Of a DNA stretch of 64,000 nt, positions 8,484-18,254 are shown piece by piece; the stretch's first letter is position 1; every line of letters begins with the position of its first letter. The notes under the pieces were generated by a model, which was not told the origin of the DNA, did not search any database, and saw only the letters and a program-made list of their open reading frames with translations. Source of the stretch: Alcaligenes faecalis (lineage in GTDB: Bacteria; Pseudomonadota; Gammaproteobacteria; Burkholderiales; Burkholderiaceae_B); contig NZ_CP031012.1 in the NCBI RefSeq assembly GCF_009497775.1, positions 4,057,235 through 4,121,234 of the forward strand, read 5' to 3'. Position numbers and translations under genes: made by a program.

Positions 8484-9056
8484 ATGTTTACCCCCCGCTG
8501 TGCCGCCCTGATTTTAAGTCTGTCCCTGGGGCTACCCGCCGCCCAGGCCGCTACTGTTGCGAATGTCACCGTGCCGGACACGGTCACCGTCGAACAGCAA
8601 AGCCTGAAACTGAATGGGGCAGGCCTGCGCAAGAAAGTTGTTTTTGATGTGTACGTTGCCGCCCTGTATACCGCCTCACCGTCCCAAGATGCCGAAGCCA
8701 TTATCCAATCTCCCGGACCGCATCAGATCCGGCTGGTCCTCAAACGCGACCTGGATGCCCAAACCCTGATCGATGCCCTGAAAGACGGCATTCACAGCAA
8801 CCTGACTGATCCTGAAAAACAAGAACTGGACCCCGTCATCAAGCAATTTGAAGACTTGATGCGCCAGGTGGGTGAAGCCAAGGAAGGCGACGTCGTGGTG
8901 CTGGACATGCATGCACCACAGGTCAAGATCCTGTTTAACGACAAGACGCTGGGCGAGCTCTCTCACCCCGGTCTGACCCCTGCTTTGTTGAAAATCTGGC
9001 TAGGCAAGAAGCCTGCTCAAGAATCGCTCAAAAAGGCCCTGCTGGGATTGTCTTGA
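8484..9056 (+). CDS. Secreted chalcone-isomerase-like protein
   Basis: 190 residues from the ATG at 8484, which has GGAGG ten bases upstream; an in-frame TTG at 8466 is less likely. Residues 1-22 form a signal peptide ending in AAQA. The mature part (GAGLRKKVVFDVYVAALYT and a later DMHAPQVKILFNDKTLGELSHP) matches the bacterial chalcone isomerase-like family. Eukaryotic members of that fold bind fatty acids. A periplasmic fatty-acid-binding or handling role would fit between FadL and FadD, but this is inference. Its stop overlaps a possible TTG start in front of fadD. Confidence 0.7.
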   Translation: MFTPRCAALILSLSLGLPAAQAATVANVTVPDTVTVEQQSLKLNGAGLRKKVVFDVYVAALYTASPSQDAEAIIQSPGPHQIRLVLKRDLDAQTLIDALKDGIHSNLTDPEKQELDPVIKQFEDLMRQVGEAKEGDVVVLDMHAPQVKILFNDKTLGELSHPGLTPALLKIWLGKKPAQESLKKALLGLS

Positions 9057-9079
9057 ACCTACACGCCTCGGAGCGCTTC

Positions 9080-10744
9080 ATGGATAAAGTCTGGCTGCAG
9101 AACTACCCCACCGGTATTCCTGCCACTATCGAAGATCAGGCCCAGCAGTACTCGTCCTTGCTGGATGTATTTGAACAAAGTTGCACCGAGTTCGCGCAGC
9201 GCACGGCCTATATCAGCATGGGCAAACGCATGAGTTACCGCGAACTGTCGACCAATGCCTTGGCCCTGGCCAGCTGGCTGCAAAGCCAAGGCGTGAAAAA
9301 AGGCGACCGTGTCGCCCTGATGATGCCCAATATGCTGCAATACCCCATCAGCCTGTATGGGGTGTTGCGCAGCGGGGCCACCATTATCAATACCAACCCG
9401 TTGTATACCGCCCGTGAACTGCGCCACCAGCTGCAAGACAGCGGCGCGGAAACCATCATCATTGCGGAAAACTTTGCCCACGTGCTGCAGGAAATCCTGC
9501 ACGAAACGCCGATCAAGCGAGTCATTGTGACCAGCGTGGGCGATTGCCTGGGCGGCTTCAAGGGCTGGCTGGTCAATCAAGTAGTACGCCACATTAAAAA
9601 GGGTGTGCCTGCCTGGTCCTTGCCCAGCGCCGTTCCGTTCAAAACCGTGCTGGCACAAGGCCGTAACCGCGCCCCTGCGCCGGTCGAACTAAGCCACGAT
9701 GACATTGCCTGCCTGCAATACACCGGCGGTACAACAGGCGTTGCCAAAGGGGCCATCCTGACCCACGGCAATCTGGTCTCGAACCTGAGCCAGGCCCTGT
9801 CCTGGATTCGCCCGTATCTGAAAGAAGGCCAGATCGACTGCGTTGTCACCGCCCTGCCGCTCTACCATATCTTCGCTTTCACCGCGAACCTGCTGGTGTT
9901 CCTGCGTCTGGGTGCCGAGAACCTGCTGATCATTAATGCACGCGACATTCCGTCCATGATCAAGGACATGTCCAAGCTGCGTTTTACCGCCATTACGGGG
10001 GTGAATACGCTGTTCAATGCCATGCTGAACAATGCCGAGTTCCGCAAGCTGGATTTCTCCTCGCTGCGCTTTACCTTGGGCGGCGGGATGGCGGTGCAGG
10101 AAGTGGTCGCCAAGCGCTGGCTGGAAGCAACCGGCAAACCTCTGGCCCAGGCGTATGGCCTGACTGAAACCTCGCCGGCTGCCACCATCAATCCGCTGGA
10201 TAAGAAAGAGTTCACCGGCTCGATTGGCCTGCCCGTTCCTTCTACCGACATACGCATACGCGACGAAAACCAGAACGACCTGCCTTTGGGCGAAACGGGC
10301 GAGCTGTGCATTCGCGGACCGCAAGTCACCCCCGGCTACTGGCAACGTCCCGATGAAACCGCCAAGGTCTTTGATCGCGACGGCTTTTTACGCACGGGCG
10401 ATATCGGCTATATGGACGAGCTAGGCTACGTCTTCCTGCTGGATCGCAAGAAAGACATGATTCTGGTCTCGGGCTTTAACGTCTACCCCAATGAAGTGGA
10501 AGCCGTCGCCGCTCAGCACCCGGATATTGTCGAGGCCGCCGCCGTCGGTGTGCCGGATGAAAAAGCAGGCGAAATCGTCAAACTCTATGTCATCAGCCGT
10601 AATCCCGCGCTGACTGAAAAAGACGTGATTGCCTTCTGCCGCAAGGAACTGACCGGCTACAAATGCCCGCGTATTGTGGAATTCCGCGATGATCTGCCCC
10701 GCACCAATGTAGGCAAAATCCTGCGTCGGGAATTGCGCCCATAA
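9080..10744 (+). CDS. fadD: Long-chain-fatty-acid-CoA ligase FadD
   Basis: 554 residues from the ATG at 9080, chosen because MDKVWLQNYP aligns with the start of E. coli FadD (MKKVWLNRYP) and GGAG lies just upstream; a TTG at 9053 would add nine residues. The AMP-binding motif YTGGTTGVAKG sits at about 214-224. YGLTETSPA and the RTGDIGYMDELGY hinge follow, and the C-terminal lysine region reads TNVGKILRRELR. The enzyme couples ATP hydrolysis to CoA thioesterification of fatty acids delivered by FadL. It is the last gene of the fad locus and is followed by a clear terminator. Confidence 0.95.
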   Translation: MDKVWLQNYPTGIPATIEDQAQQYSSLLDVFEQSCTEFAQRTAYISMGKRMSYRELSTNALALASWLQSQGVKKGDRVALMMPNMLQYPISLYGVLRSGATIINTNPLYTARELRHQLQDSGAETIIIAENFAHVLQEILHETPIKRVIVTSVGDCLGGFKGWLVNQVVRHIKKGVPAWSLPSAVPFKTVLAQGRNRAPAPVELSHDDIACLQYTGGTTGVAKGAILTHGNLVSNLSQALSWIRPYLKEGQIDCVVTALPLYHIFAFTANLLVFLRLGAENLLIINARDIPSMIKDMSKLRFTAITGVNTLFNAMLNNAEFRKLDFSSLRFTLGGGMAVQEVVAKRWLEATGKPLAQAYGLTETSPAATINPLDKKEFTGSIGLPVPSTDIRIRDENQNDLPLGETGELCIRGPQVTPGYWQRPDETAKVFDRDGFLRTGDIGYMDELGYVFLLDRKKDMILVSGFNVYPNEVEAVAAQHPDIVEAAAVGVPDEKAGEIVKLYVISRNPALTEKDVIAFCRKELTGYKCPRIVEFRDDLPRTNVGKILRRELRP

Positions 10745-10775
10745 CACGTATTTCGCACGCGCTTAGACCAAGATG

Positions 10776-10797
10776 AAAGGGGCTTATGCCCCTTTTT
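10776..10797 (+). terminator. Rho-independent terminator after fadD
   Basis: Stem AAAGGGGC / GCCCCTTT with loop TTAT, followed by a short T-run. It lies 31 bases after the fadD stop and separates the fad locus from cysJ. Confidence 0.85.
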
Positions 10798-10898
10798 CAT
10801 TAACCGGAGGATTCATAAACAAATAAGAATCAGATCGTTCGTAGCCCTGATACCGCTCTTTAGAATGGGACAAACTATTTATATAAGCGAGTGTCAGA

Positions 10899-12731
10899 AT
10901 GCACGCCCTGTCCCGCCTCTCGGAGTCCAATCGCACCGCGATTGCCCAAATTACCGACGAGCTCGATCCGCTGTCCCTGAACTGGCTGTCCGGCTATCTC
11001 GCAGGTGTCGCGCAAGTGCGCCATGCCGGCCTTCCCGCTCAAGCGCCTGTTTCCCCTGAACTGTCTTTGGTGCCCGCCGCCGCTGCGCCCGCCCAACGAC
11101 CTGCCACCATTGTATTTGGCAGTCAGACAGGCAATGCCCAGCGCGTTGCCGAAGCCTTTGCCCAACGCTGCGAAGCCGCCGGTATCCCCGTGCGCCTGCT
11201 GCGCGCCGACCGTTACCCTACGCGCGAGCTGAAAGAAGAGCGTCTGCTGTACGTCATTATCAGCACCCAGGGTGAAGGCGACCCGCCAGATGATTCCATC
11301 GCGTTTTTCGAATTCCTGGCCGGTGCCCGCGCCCCCAAGCTGCCCGAACTGAAATTCGGTGTGCTGGGCTTGGGTGATTCCAGCTACCCCCTGTTCTGTG
11401 GGATCGCGGAAAAGATTGATCAACGTCTGCTGGCTCTGGGTGCGGAACGCATTCTGGACGCAGGCCTGGCCGATCTGGATATTGATACGGTTGCCGCCCC
11501 CTGGCAGGACAAGGCCTTCGGTTTTCTGGAAACGGATCACCAGACCCATGCCGCAGCGGCAGTTCCTGCTGCCCAGTCCAGCAACGTTACAGTGCTGGAA
11601 ACCCAGGCTCGCAGCAGCTTCACCCGCGACAATCCCTTCCAGGCCACGGTGCTGCAAAGCCAAAGCATTACAGGCCGCGACAGCACCCGCAATATCTATC
11701 ACTACGAACTGTCGCTGGAAGGCAGTGGCCTGAAGTACCAACCCGGTGATGCATTGGGTGTCTGGCCTACACAAAACGCCAAGCTGGTCGAAGCGGTTAT
11801 TCAGACTTTGAAGCTGGACCCGCAAGAGACCGTCACCATTCAGGACAAGTCGCACACGCTGCAAGAGTGGCTGAGCCACTACCGCGAGCTGACGCAACTG
11901 ACCAAACCTTTCCTGGTGGAACTGGCCAAGCGCAATAGCGATGCCATGCTGCAAACAGCGGTGGGCCCAGATGGTTTGAGCACCTTGCAAGAACTGCTGA
12001 AGACCCATCAAGTGCTGGACGTACTGGAACGCTTCCCGGCCACCTGGAACGCTGCCGAGCTGGTGCAAGCCTTGCGCCCCCTGGCACCCCGCATGTACTC
12101 CATCGCCTCCAGCCAGTCCGAGGTGGATGAAGAAGTACATCTGACTGTGGCCAATGTGCACTACCAGTTCAATGAACAAGATCGTTGGGGCGTGGCTTCC
12201 GACTATCTGGCCCGCCTGAGCGAAGGCGATACCGTGCCGGTCTTTATCGACCCCAATACCCGCTTCCGTCTGCCTGAAGACACCAACCGTGACGTGATCA
12301 TGATTGGTCCCGGCACCGGCGTTGCCCCCTTCCGTGCCTTTGTGCAGGAACGCAGCGTTCAAGGTGGTGAAGGTCGCAACTGGCTGTTCTTTGGCAACCC
12401 GCACTTTCACTCCGATTTCCTCTACCAGACCGAATGGCAACGCGCCCTGCAGGACGGCCAGTTGCAACACCTGGACCTGGCCTTCTCGCGCGATCAGGAA
12501 AACAAGGTTTACGTACAGCACCGCTTGCTGGAAAAAGCAGCCGAGGTCTATGCCTGGATTCAGGGCGGCGCCCACATTTATGTGTGCGGTGATGCCAACC
12601 AGATGGCCAAGGACGTACATCAAACCCTGCAGGAAATTGCCCGCCAGGAAGGTGGATTGGACGCAGACCAGGCTCGCAGCTGGTTGGAAGAACTCTCGGC
12701 GCAGGGCCGCTACGCCCGCGACGTTTACTGA
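10899..12731 (+). CDS. cysJ: NADPH sulfite reductase flavoprotein alpha subunit CysJ
   Basis: A 610-residue diflavin reductase. A flavodoxin-like FMN domain at about 65-205 begins IVFGSQTGNAQRVAEAF. An FAD-binding domain at about 225-450 contains PRMYSIASSQSE. The NADPH-binding domain has GPGTGVAPFRAFVQER and ends in the characteristic YARDVY. It passes electrons from NADPH to the siroheme of CysI, encoded 11 bases downstream. The AT-rich stretch before the ATG (TATTTATATAAGCG) may hold the promoter. CysB control would be expected, but I cannot define a site. Confidence 0.96.
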   Translation: MHALSRLSESNRTAIAQITDELDPLSLNWLSGYLAGVAQVRHAGLPAQAPVSPELSLVPAAAAPAQRPATIVFGSQTGNAQRVAEAFAQRCEAAGIPVRLLRADRYPTRELKEERLLYVIISTQGEGDPPDDSIAFFEFLAGARAPKLPELKFGVLGLGDSSYPLFCGIAEKIDQRLLALGAERILDAGLADLDIDTVAAPWQDKAFGFLETDHQTHAAAAVPAAQSSNVTVLETQARSSFTRDNPFQATVLQSQSITGRDSTRNIYHYELSLEGSGLKYQPGDALGVWPTQNAKLVEAVIQTLKLDPQETVTIQDKSHTLQEWLSHYRELTQLTKPFLVELAKRNSDAMLQTAVGPDGLSTLQELLKTHQVLDVLERFPATWNAAELVQALRPLAPRMYSIASSQSEVDEEVHLTVANVHYQFNEQDRWGVASDYLARLSEGDTVPVFIDPNTRFRLPEDTNRDVIMIGPGTGVAPFRAFVQERSVQGGEGRNWLFFGNPHFHSDFLYQTEWQRALQDGQLQHLDLAFSRDQENKVYVQHRLLEKAAEVYAWIQGGAHIYVCGDANQMAKDVHQTLQEIARQEGGLDADQARSWLEELSAQGRYARDVY

Positions 12732-12742
12732 GAAGCAAGGAC

Positions 12743-14452
12743 ATGACAGAAAAGAAAATCGCCGCTATCGAGCAAGTAAAAATTGATAGCCGCTATCTGC
12801 GCGGTGGCATTACCGAGGGTCTGGCAGACCCCATTACCGGCGCCATCAGCGAAGACGACAACAAGCTGCTGAAATTTCACGGCAGCTATCAGCAAGACGA
12901 CCGCGACCAGCGCGAAGAGCGTCGCAAACAAAAGCTGGAACCGGCTTTCAGCTTCATGATTCGCGCCCGCTTGCCCGGTGGCGTGGTCACGCCCGCCCAA
13001 TGGCTGGCCTTTGACCAGATCGCCTGTGACTGGGCCCAGTTTGGCCTGCGCATCACCACCCGTCAGACCTTTCAATGGCACGGCGTGCGCAAGCCCTTTT
13101 TAAAGCCCACCCTGCAAGCCATCAATAACGCCATGTCCACGACATTGGCGACTTGCGGCGACGTGAACCGTCAGGTGGTCAGCGCCACCAATCCCTTGCT
13201 GTCCGAGCAGCACGGTCTGGTCCAGGAGTGGGCTGACAAGATTTCCGAAACCTTCCTGCCCAAAACTCGCGCCTATGCCGAGATCTGGCTGGACGGCAAA
13301 AAAGTCGAAGACGCCATTGATGGCGAAGACTTTGAACCGATTTACGGCAAGACTTACCTGCCCCGCAAATTCAAGATCGGCATTGCCGTGCCTCCCCTGA
13401 ATGATGTGGACGTATTTGCGCAGGACATCGGCCTGATCGCGATTATTGAAAACAATCAGTTGTTGGGCTTTAACGTCGCCATTGGCGGCGGCATGGGTGC
13501 CACACATGGCGACGACACCACCTACCCACGACTGGGCAGCGTGATCGGCTTTGTACGCCCCGAGCAATTACTGGCTGTTTGCGAAGCCGTTATCACCACA
13601 CAACGTGACCACGGTAACCGCGACGAGCGCCGTCATGCCCGCCTGAAATACACCGTGGATAAGCTGGGTGCCGACTGGTTCCTGGAAGAAGTGCAAAACC
13701 GCAGTGGCCAAACGCTGGAGCCTTCGCGCCCCTATCACTTTGACCACAATGGCGACCGCTTCGGCTGGACCCAGGGCAGCAATGGCCGCTGGCACCTGAG
13801 CCTGCGTATCGATTCAGGCCGCATCATGGATACCGAAGTCGGCCCCTGGCTGACAGGTATGCGTGAGATTGCCAAAATTCACCAGGGACAATTCCGCCTG
13901 ACCTGCAACCAGAACCTGATCATTGCCGATGTGCCTGAAGAAGATAAGGCCAGGATCGACAAGCTGGTTGCCGACCACAAACTGGATGTGTACCAGACAC
14001 AAAGCGGCATACGCAGCAGCACGATTGCCTGTGTCTCTCTGCCAACTTGCGGTTTGGCCATGGCCGAGAGCGAACGCTACGCCCCCATCTTGCTGCCCAA
14101 GCTGGAAACCCTGCTGGACAAATACCAGCTGCGTGACGAGCGCATTGTGCTGCGTATCTCCGGTTGCCCCAACGGCTGCGCCCGTCCCTACCTGGGTGAA
14201 ATTGCCCTGGTGGGCCGCGCTCTGGGTCGCTATGACTTGCGTTTGGGTGCGAACTTCAGCGGCGAACGCCTGAACGTGATCTATCGCCAGAACATTGGTG
14301 AGCCTGAAATCCTGAGCATTCTGGACGAGCTGTTTGGCCGCTTCGCTGCCGAGCGTCTGGAAGGCGAGCACTTTGGTGATTTCCTGGTTCGCGCTGGCGT
14401 GGTTGCCGAGCCTTCAAGCCGCTTGATTCCTTTAGTTTTACAACCAGCCTGA
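12743..14452 (+). CDS. cysI: Sulfite reductase hemoprotein beta subunit CysI
   Basis: A 569-residue assimilatory sulfite reductase that makes sulfide for cysteine synthesis. The four cysteines binding the 4Fe-4S cluster and siroheme are Cys430 and Cys436 in [10 protein letters not shown] and Cys475 and Cys479 in [10 protein letters not shown], each four residues below E. coli numbering. The [14 protein letters not shown] substrate segment reads [10 protein letters not shown] here. It sits between its electron donor gene cysJ and the cofactor gene cysG, one base from the latter. Confidence 0.97.
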   Translation: MTEKKIAAIEQVKIDSRYLRGGITEGLADPITGAISEDDNKLLKFHGSYQQDDRDQREERRKQKLEPAFSFMIRARLPGGVVTPAQWLAFDQIACDWAQFGLRITTRQTFQWHGVRKPFLKPTLQAINNAMSTTLATCGDVNRQVVSATNPLLSEQHGLVQEWADKISETFLPKTRAYAEIWLDGKKVEDAIDGEDFEPIYGKTYLPRKFKIGIAVPPLNDVDVFAQDIGLIAIIENNQLLGFNVAIGGGMGATHGDDTTYPRLGSVIGFVRPEQLLAVCEAVITTQRDHGNRDERRHARLKYTVDKLGADWFLEEVQNRSGQTLEPSRPYHFDHNGDRFGWTQGSNGRWHLSLRIDSGRIMDTEVGPWLTGMREIAKIHQGQFRLTCNQNLIIADVPEEDKARIDKLVADHKLDVYQTQSGIRSSTIACVSLPTCGLAMAESERYAPILLPKLETLLDKYQLRDERIVLRISGCPNGCARPYLGEIALVGRALGRYDLRLGANFSGERLNVIYRQNIGEPEILSILDELFGRFAAERLEGEHFGDFLVRAGVVAEPSSRLIPLVLQPA

Positions 14453-14453
14453 C

Positions 14454-15908
14454 ATGAACCTCTTTCCTTTATTCGCCAACCTGAAGCAGCGCGCGGTACT
14501 GGTGATCGGCGGTGGAGAAATCGCTGAACGCAAAGTGCGTCTGGTCCTGGCTGCCGGTGCCCAGGTTACGCTGGTCGCCCCCTATGTGGTGGACAGTCTG
14601 GAAGAGCTGGCTAATCAAGGGCGCATTACTCTGATTCGGGAGCGCTATCAGGCCCAGCATCTGCAAGGGGCCTGGCTGATTATTGCCGCCACTGACAAGC
14701 GGGACGTGAACCAGGTCATTGCCCAGGATGCACAAGAAGCCCGCATTCTGGTCAATGTGGTGGACGACCCCGAGCTGTCCAGTTTTCAGGTGCCTGCCAT
14801 TGTGGATCGCTCACCGCTGATTATTGCGATTTCCTCGGCGGGGTCGGCCCCCATGTTGGCACGGCGAGTACGGGAGCAGTTGGAAACCATGTTGGACCAC
14901 AGCCTGGGTGCGATCAGCCGTCTGGCGCAGGAATACCGCAGCGCCATTCGGCGCGCTCGCCCCGAGCTGGGTGCGCGCCGCCGTTTCTACGACTGGCTGC
15001 TGGATGGCCCGGTGGGTGCAGCACTACGCAGCCATCAGAATGAACAGGCACGCCTTAGCCTGGAAAGCGCACTGCAACAGCCTGAATTGCCCCGCGCCAC
15101 ACAAGGCCGCGTGATTCTGGTGGGTGCCGGTCCTGGTGATCCAGGTCTGCTGACCTTGCATGCCCTGCGTGCACTGAATCGCGCTGATGTAATTCTGTAC
15201 GATCGCCTGGTGTCTGATCAGGTGATGGAGCTGGCCCGTCGCGATGCCCACCGTATTTTTGTGGGCAAGCAGTTGGGTGAAGACCATCACCAGACCCAGA
15301 ACCGCATTCATCAGCTGATGATTGAACACGCTCGCGCAGGCCAAACTGTGGTGCGCCTGAAAGGCGGCGATGGCTTTATTTTTGGCCGGGGCGGTGAAGA
15401 GCTGGAATATCTGGCCGAGCACGGTGTCGCCTTTGAAGTGGTGCCCGGCATCACGGCTGCCATTGCATGTGCAGCTTATAGCGGCATTCCCCTGACACAC
15501 CGCGATCATGCCCAGTCCGTACAGTTCGTGACGGCACATCGTAAAAGCGGGCACGGCATCGAAGATTGGAACCCGTTGCTGGATACCAGCCAGACAGTGG
15601 CTGTGTACATGGGCTTGCAGCAAATCCTGGGCTTTAGCCATGAGCTGGTACAGCGTGGTCGCAGCGCCACTACGCCCTGCGCCTTGATTGAAAATGGCTC
15701 GCGCCCTGAACAACGTACCTTGCTGTCCACACTGGAAAATATTGCCCAGGATGCACAGCAACACCAGTTTGCCAGCCCCTGCATTTTGGTGATTGGTCAG
15801 GTCGCCACCTTGGGTACCACCCTGTCCTGGTATGGCGAGTTGATTGATCAGCTCAGTCCTCGTGTGGCGATTGAACAGGATGCGGACAATACCTTGGTCG
15901 CTGCCTGA
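14454..15908 (+). CDS. cysG: Siroheme synthase CysG (multifunctional)
   Basis: A 484-residue fusion. An N-terminal precorrin-2 dehydrogenase/ferrochelatase domain (about 1-210, [21 protein letters not shown]) is followed by a C-terminal SAM-dependent uroporphyrinogen-III methyltransferase (about 218-465, [16 protein letters not shown] and [15 protein letters not shown]). It makes siroheme for CysI from uroporphyrinogen III. It is somewhat longer than E. coli CysG (457), mainly at the C-terminal tail. It starts one base after the cysI stop and ends the operon. Confidence 0.95.
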   Translation: MNLFPLFANLKQRAVLVIGGGEIAERKVRLVLAAGAQVTLVAPYVVDSLEELANQGRITLIRERYQAQHLQGAWLIIAATDKRDVNQVIAQDAQEARILVNVVDDPELSSFQVPAIVDRSPLIIAISSAGSAPMLARRVREQLETMLDHSLGAISRLAQEYRSAIRRARPELGARRRFYDWLLDGPVGAALRSHQNEQARLSLESALQQPELPRATQGRVILVGAGPGDPGLLTLHALRALNRADVILYDRLVSDQVMELARRDAHRIFVGKQLGEDHHQTQNRIHQLMIEHARAGQTVVRLKGGDGFIFGRGGEELEYLAEHGVAFEVVPGITAAIACAAYSGIPLTHRDHAQSVQFVTAHRKSGHGIEDWNPLLDTSQTVAVYMGLQQILGFSHELVQRGRSATTPCALIENGSRPEQRTLLSTLENIAQDAQQHQFASPCILVIGQVATLGTTLSWYGELIDQLSPRVAIEQDADNTLVAA

Positions 15909-16008
15909 AGGCAGTCGTCAAGCAGGGTTAGAGTCCCTGCATTGCACGACACTCTAAACAGCACGACATTAGCATCCTCAAACACCGCTTCAAGCTAAAT
16001 CTAAAAAG

Positions 16009-16042
16009 GCCCTCAACATCTCAGCATGTTGAGGGCTTTTTT
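16009..16042 (+). terminator. Rho-independent terminator after cysG
   Basis: Stem GCCCTCAACAT (16009-16019) / ATGTTGAGGGC (16025-16035) followed by a run of seven T. A-rich sequence precedes the left arm, so weak function on the minus strand is also possible. From here to 16211 I see no further gene or signal. Confidence 0.9.
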
Positions 16043-16211
16043 TATCTTCTGCAGCTTATGAAAAAGCCAGTACGCACAAGGTAAAACCGTCAGCGTCTAT
16101 AAGCGCAAAATAGACAGCGGCAGGTAGCATAATCATTCTCTGTCATTGGCTTTTCACGCAGACAAAGGACAGCCACAGCCCTTCACCCGCCAGCCCCAAA
16201 AGGCTGCTTAT

Positions 16212-17051
16212 CTAGCGCTGTCCAAAAGCCGCAAACAAGGCTCGCAAAGCACTATCCAGCAGATAGCCAATCAGACCAATCAGGACAATCACAGCCATCA
16301 GCTCGGAATACGCCATGCGATCACGCGTATCCAGAATCAGGTAGCCCAAACCGGCTGACACACCCAGCATTTCGCAGGGCACCAGCACAATCCACAAGAC
16401 ACCGATAGCCAGTCGGCTACCCGTCAGCACCGAGCCGACAATGCCGGGCAGAATCAAATACAAAAGCGTTTCCAGCCTGGTAGCCGCCAGACTGCGACCC
16501 AGCATCAGCCAGCGTGGATTCAAATGCCGCACGCCCGATGCCGTATTCAGCAAGACAGGCCAGACACCGGCTACACCCAGCAGAAAATAAATCGGTGCAT
16601 CCCCAATCCCGAAGGCCATGACAGCAATGGGCATCCAGGACAGGGGCGAGATCATGCGCAGGAACTGGAACAAGGGAGTCAATGCAGCGTGGGCTCGGGC
16701 TGACAAACCCAGCAGCAAACCGGCAGGCACGCCGACACCCAATGAAATCGCCAACCCTACAAAAATACGCTGCAAGCTGGCGCCTACGTGCATCCAGGTC
16801 TCTGACCAGCCCAGTATTTCCAACAGGCTATGAAACGCGGCTGCAGGCCCGAATTGCTGCATCAACGGGCTGCTGGACCAGGCTGTAGTCAGGTACCACA
16901 GCACGACTCCCGCCAACAAACCGCCCAAACCCCACAAAGTGCTGGCAATCCAGGCATTCATTTTGGGACGTCGCAAAGACGCAGCCGATCGTGGATCAGA
17001 CTGCGCCAAAGGCGTCACACGGGAAGAAGAAGCAGACACACTCAAACTCAT
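16212..17051 (-). CDS. ABC transporter permease, SsuC/NrtB/TauC type
   Basis: A 279-residue integral membrane protein with about six hydrophobic segments after a polar N-terminal 30 residues. It has the family-typical segment ISPLSWMPIAVMAFGIGDAPIYFLL and a cytoplasmic EAA-like loop around LGRSLAATRLETLLYLILPG. Its start overlaps the stop of the substrate-binding protein gene by four bases (ATGA), so the proteins should be made in step. It is the last gene of the minus-strand operon. Substrate is unknown; family members import sulfonates, taurine, nitrate or pyrimidine precursors. Location next to cysJIG favours an organosulfur compound. Confidence 0.85.
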   Translation of the reverse strand: MSLSVSASSSRVTPLAQSDPRSAASLRRPKMNAWIASTLWGLGGLLAGVVLWYLTTAWSSSPLMQQFGPAAAFHSLLEILGWSETWMHVGASLQRIFVGLAISLGVGVPAGLLLGLSARAHAALTPLFQFLRMISPLSWMPIAVMAFGIGDAPIYFLLGVAGVWPVLLNTASGVRHLNPRWLMLGRSLAATRLETLLYLILPGIVGSVLTGSRLAIGVLWIVLVPCEMLGVSAGLGYLILDTRDRMAYSELMAVIVLIGLIGYLLDSALRALFAAFGQR

Positions 17052-18244
17052 ACAACAATGCTCTCGTTGCGGCTGTATTGCTCGGACAAGCCAAACTGCG
17101 CCAGACCACCCTGCTTTTCCAAAGCGGCACGGACAAAGCGGTCATCCACCAGATCACTGGCTACATGCTCAGGAGACAGCCCTTCCAGAAAACCACGTTC
17201 GCCCTGGATCAGGGTCCCTTGCAGCATTTGCACCAAGGACTCGGTGTAACTGGGAAAGGGATAGGGTTGAAAATCAATGCGCTGATCATCCCAGTCCGGG
17301 TGACGAATCACGCCAGACTTCACGTATTGAGCACGATCAGCCGGGTCCGGGGACAACACTTTCAACAGGTTTTCCTGAGTGTGCGGGGTGTAGCGATTCC
17401 CACCCTCACGCGACAGGATCTGGGCCGCCTCGGCACGGTTGCTGCGTATCCAGATCTGCGCCTTGACCAGACCATCCACCACGCCTTGCGACCATTGGGG
17501 ACGAGTCTGCAAATCCTGCTCGTGCATGAAGGCCACGCAACAGGCGTGATCGCGCCAAACGTCGCCAGTAAAGCGCAGGATGCGGCCCATGCCCTGGGTT
17601 TCTGCCAAGGCATTGAACGGTTCGGCCACAGTAAAACCGGCAATCCGCCCCGAAGCCAAGGCCGGAGGCATGTCGGCAGGCGCCATCACCACCAGATTGA
17701 CCTCGTTGGAAGCCAACGCACCGGAGTTTTTCACGACCGGCGTCAGGCCATGTGCTTTGAGCACATGCTGCAACACCACGTTGTGAATCGAATACCAGAA
17801 AGGAATAGCCACCGTCTGCCCGCCCAGTTGCTCGGCCGAGCTGATGTTCTGCGCCACCGTGATGGCAGAGCCACTCATGTGATTCCAGGCCACCACTTTT
17901 GCAGGCACTTTGCTGCCGTAGCGTGCCCACACCGTCATGGGCGAGAGCAAGTGCACCAGATTGACCTGACCGGAGATAAAGGCCTCGATCAGTTGGGCCC
18001 AACTGCGCACCATCACGGGCTTTTCCACCGCAATGCCTGCTTCTTCAAAGTATCCATTGTGATGCGCCACCAACATGGCGGTGGCATCGGTAATTGGCAA
18101 ATAACCGATACGCAAAGGCGCATTCGACTCGCTCTGTGCACGGGCAACCCCTTGGGCCAGCAAAGGCGCAGCGCCCGCGACAGTCAGCAGGGACGCCAGT
18201 TTCAGTAAGTCGCGACGGGTACGGGACGTAGGAGATTCAATCAT
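17048..18244 (-). CDS. Tat-exported ABC substrate-binding protein, NrtA/SsuA-like
   Basis: 398 residues from the ATG at 18244, chosen because it has AAGGTG upstream and begins directly with a signal. The N-terminus shows a twin-arginine signal (SRTRRDLLKLAS, then a hydrophobic stretch ending in ARAQS), so the protein is probably exported folded. The mature domain begins LRIGYLPITDATAMLVAHHNG and carries SGQVNLVHLLSPM and GRIAGFTVAEPFN, as in NrtA/CmpA/SsuA-type proteins. It lies between the ATPase (ten-base gap) and the permease (four-base overlap). The ligand cannot be read from sequence; nitrate, bicarbonate and sulfonates all occur in the family. Confidence 0.85.
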   Translation of the reverse strand: MIESPTSRTRRDLLKLASLLTVAGAAPLLAQGVARAQSESNAPLRIGYLPITDATAMLVAHHNGYFEEAGIAVEKPVMVRSWAQLIEAFISGQVNLVHLLSPMTVWARYGSKVPAKVVAWNHMSGSAITVAQNISSAEQLGGQTVAIPFWYSIHNVVLQHVLKAHGLTPVVKNSGALASNEVNLVVMAPADMPPALASGRIAGFTVAEPFNALAETQGMGRILRFTGDVWRDHACCVAFMHEQDLQTRPQWSQGVVDGLVKAQIWIRSNRAEAAQILSREGGNRYTPHTQENLLKVLSPDPADRAQYVKSGVIRHPDWDDQRIDFQPYPFPSYTESLVQMLQGTLIQGERGFLEGLSPEHVASDLVDDRFVRAALEKQGGLAQFGLSEQYSRNESIVV

Positions 18245-18254
18245 GAAATGCACC

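Noticed and set aside
16127..16145. A Fur-box-like ATAATCATTCTC stretch after cysG
   Set aside because: It is only a partial match and lies between two converging operon ends, where no promoter is expected.
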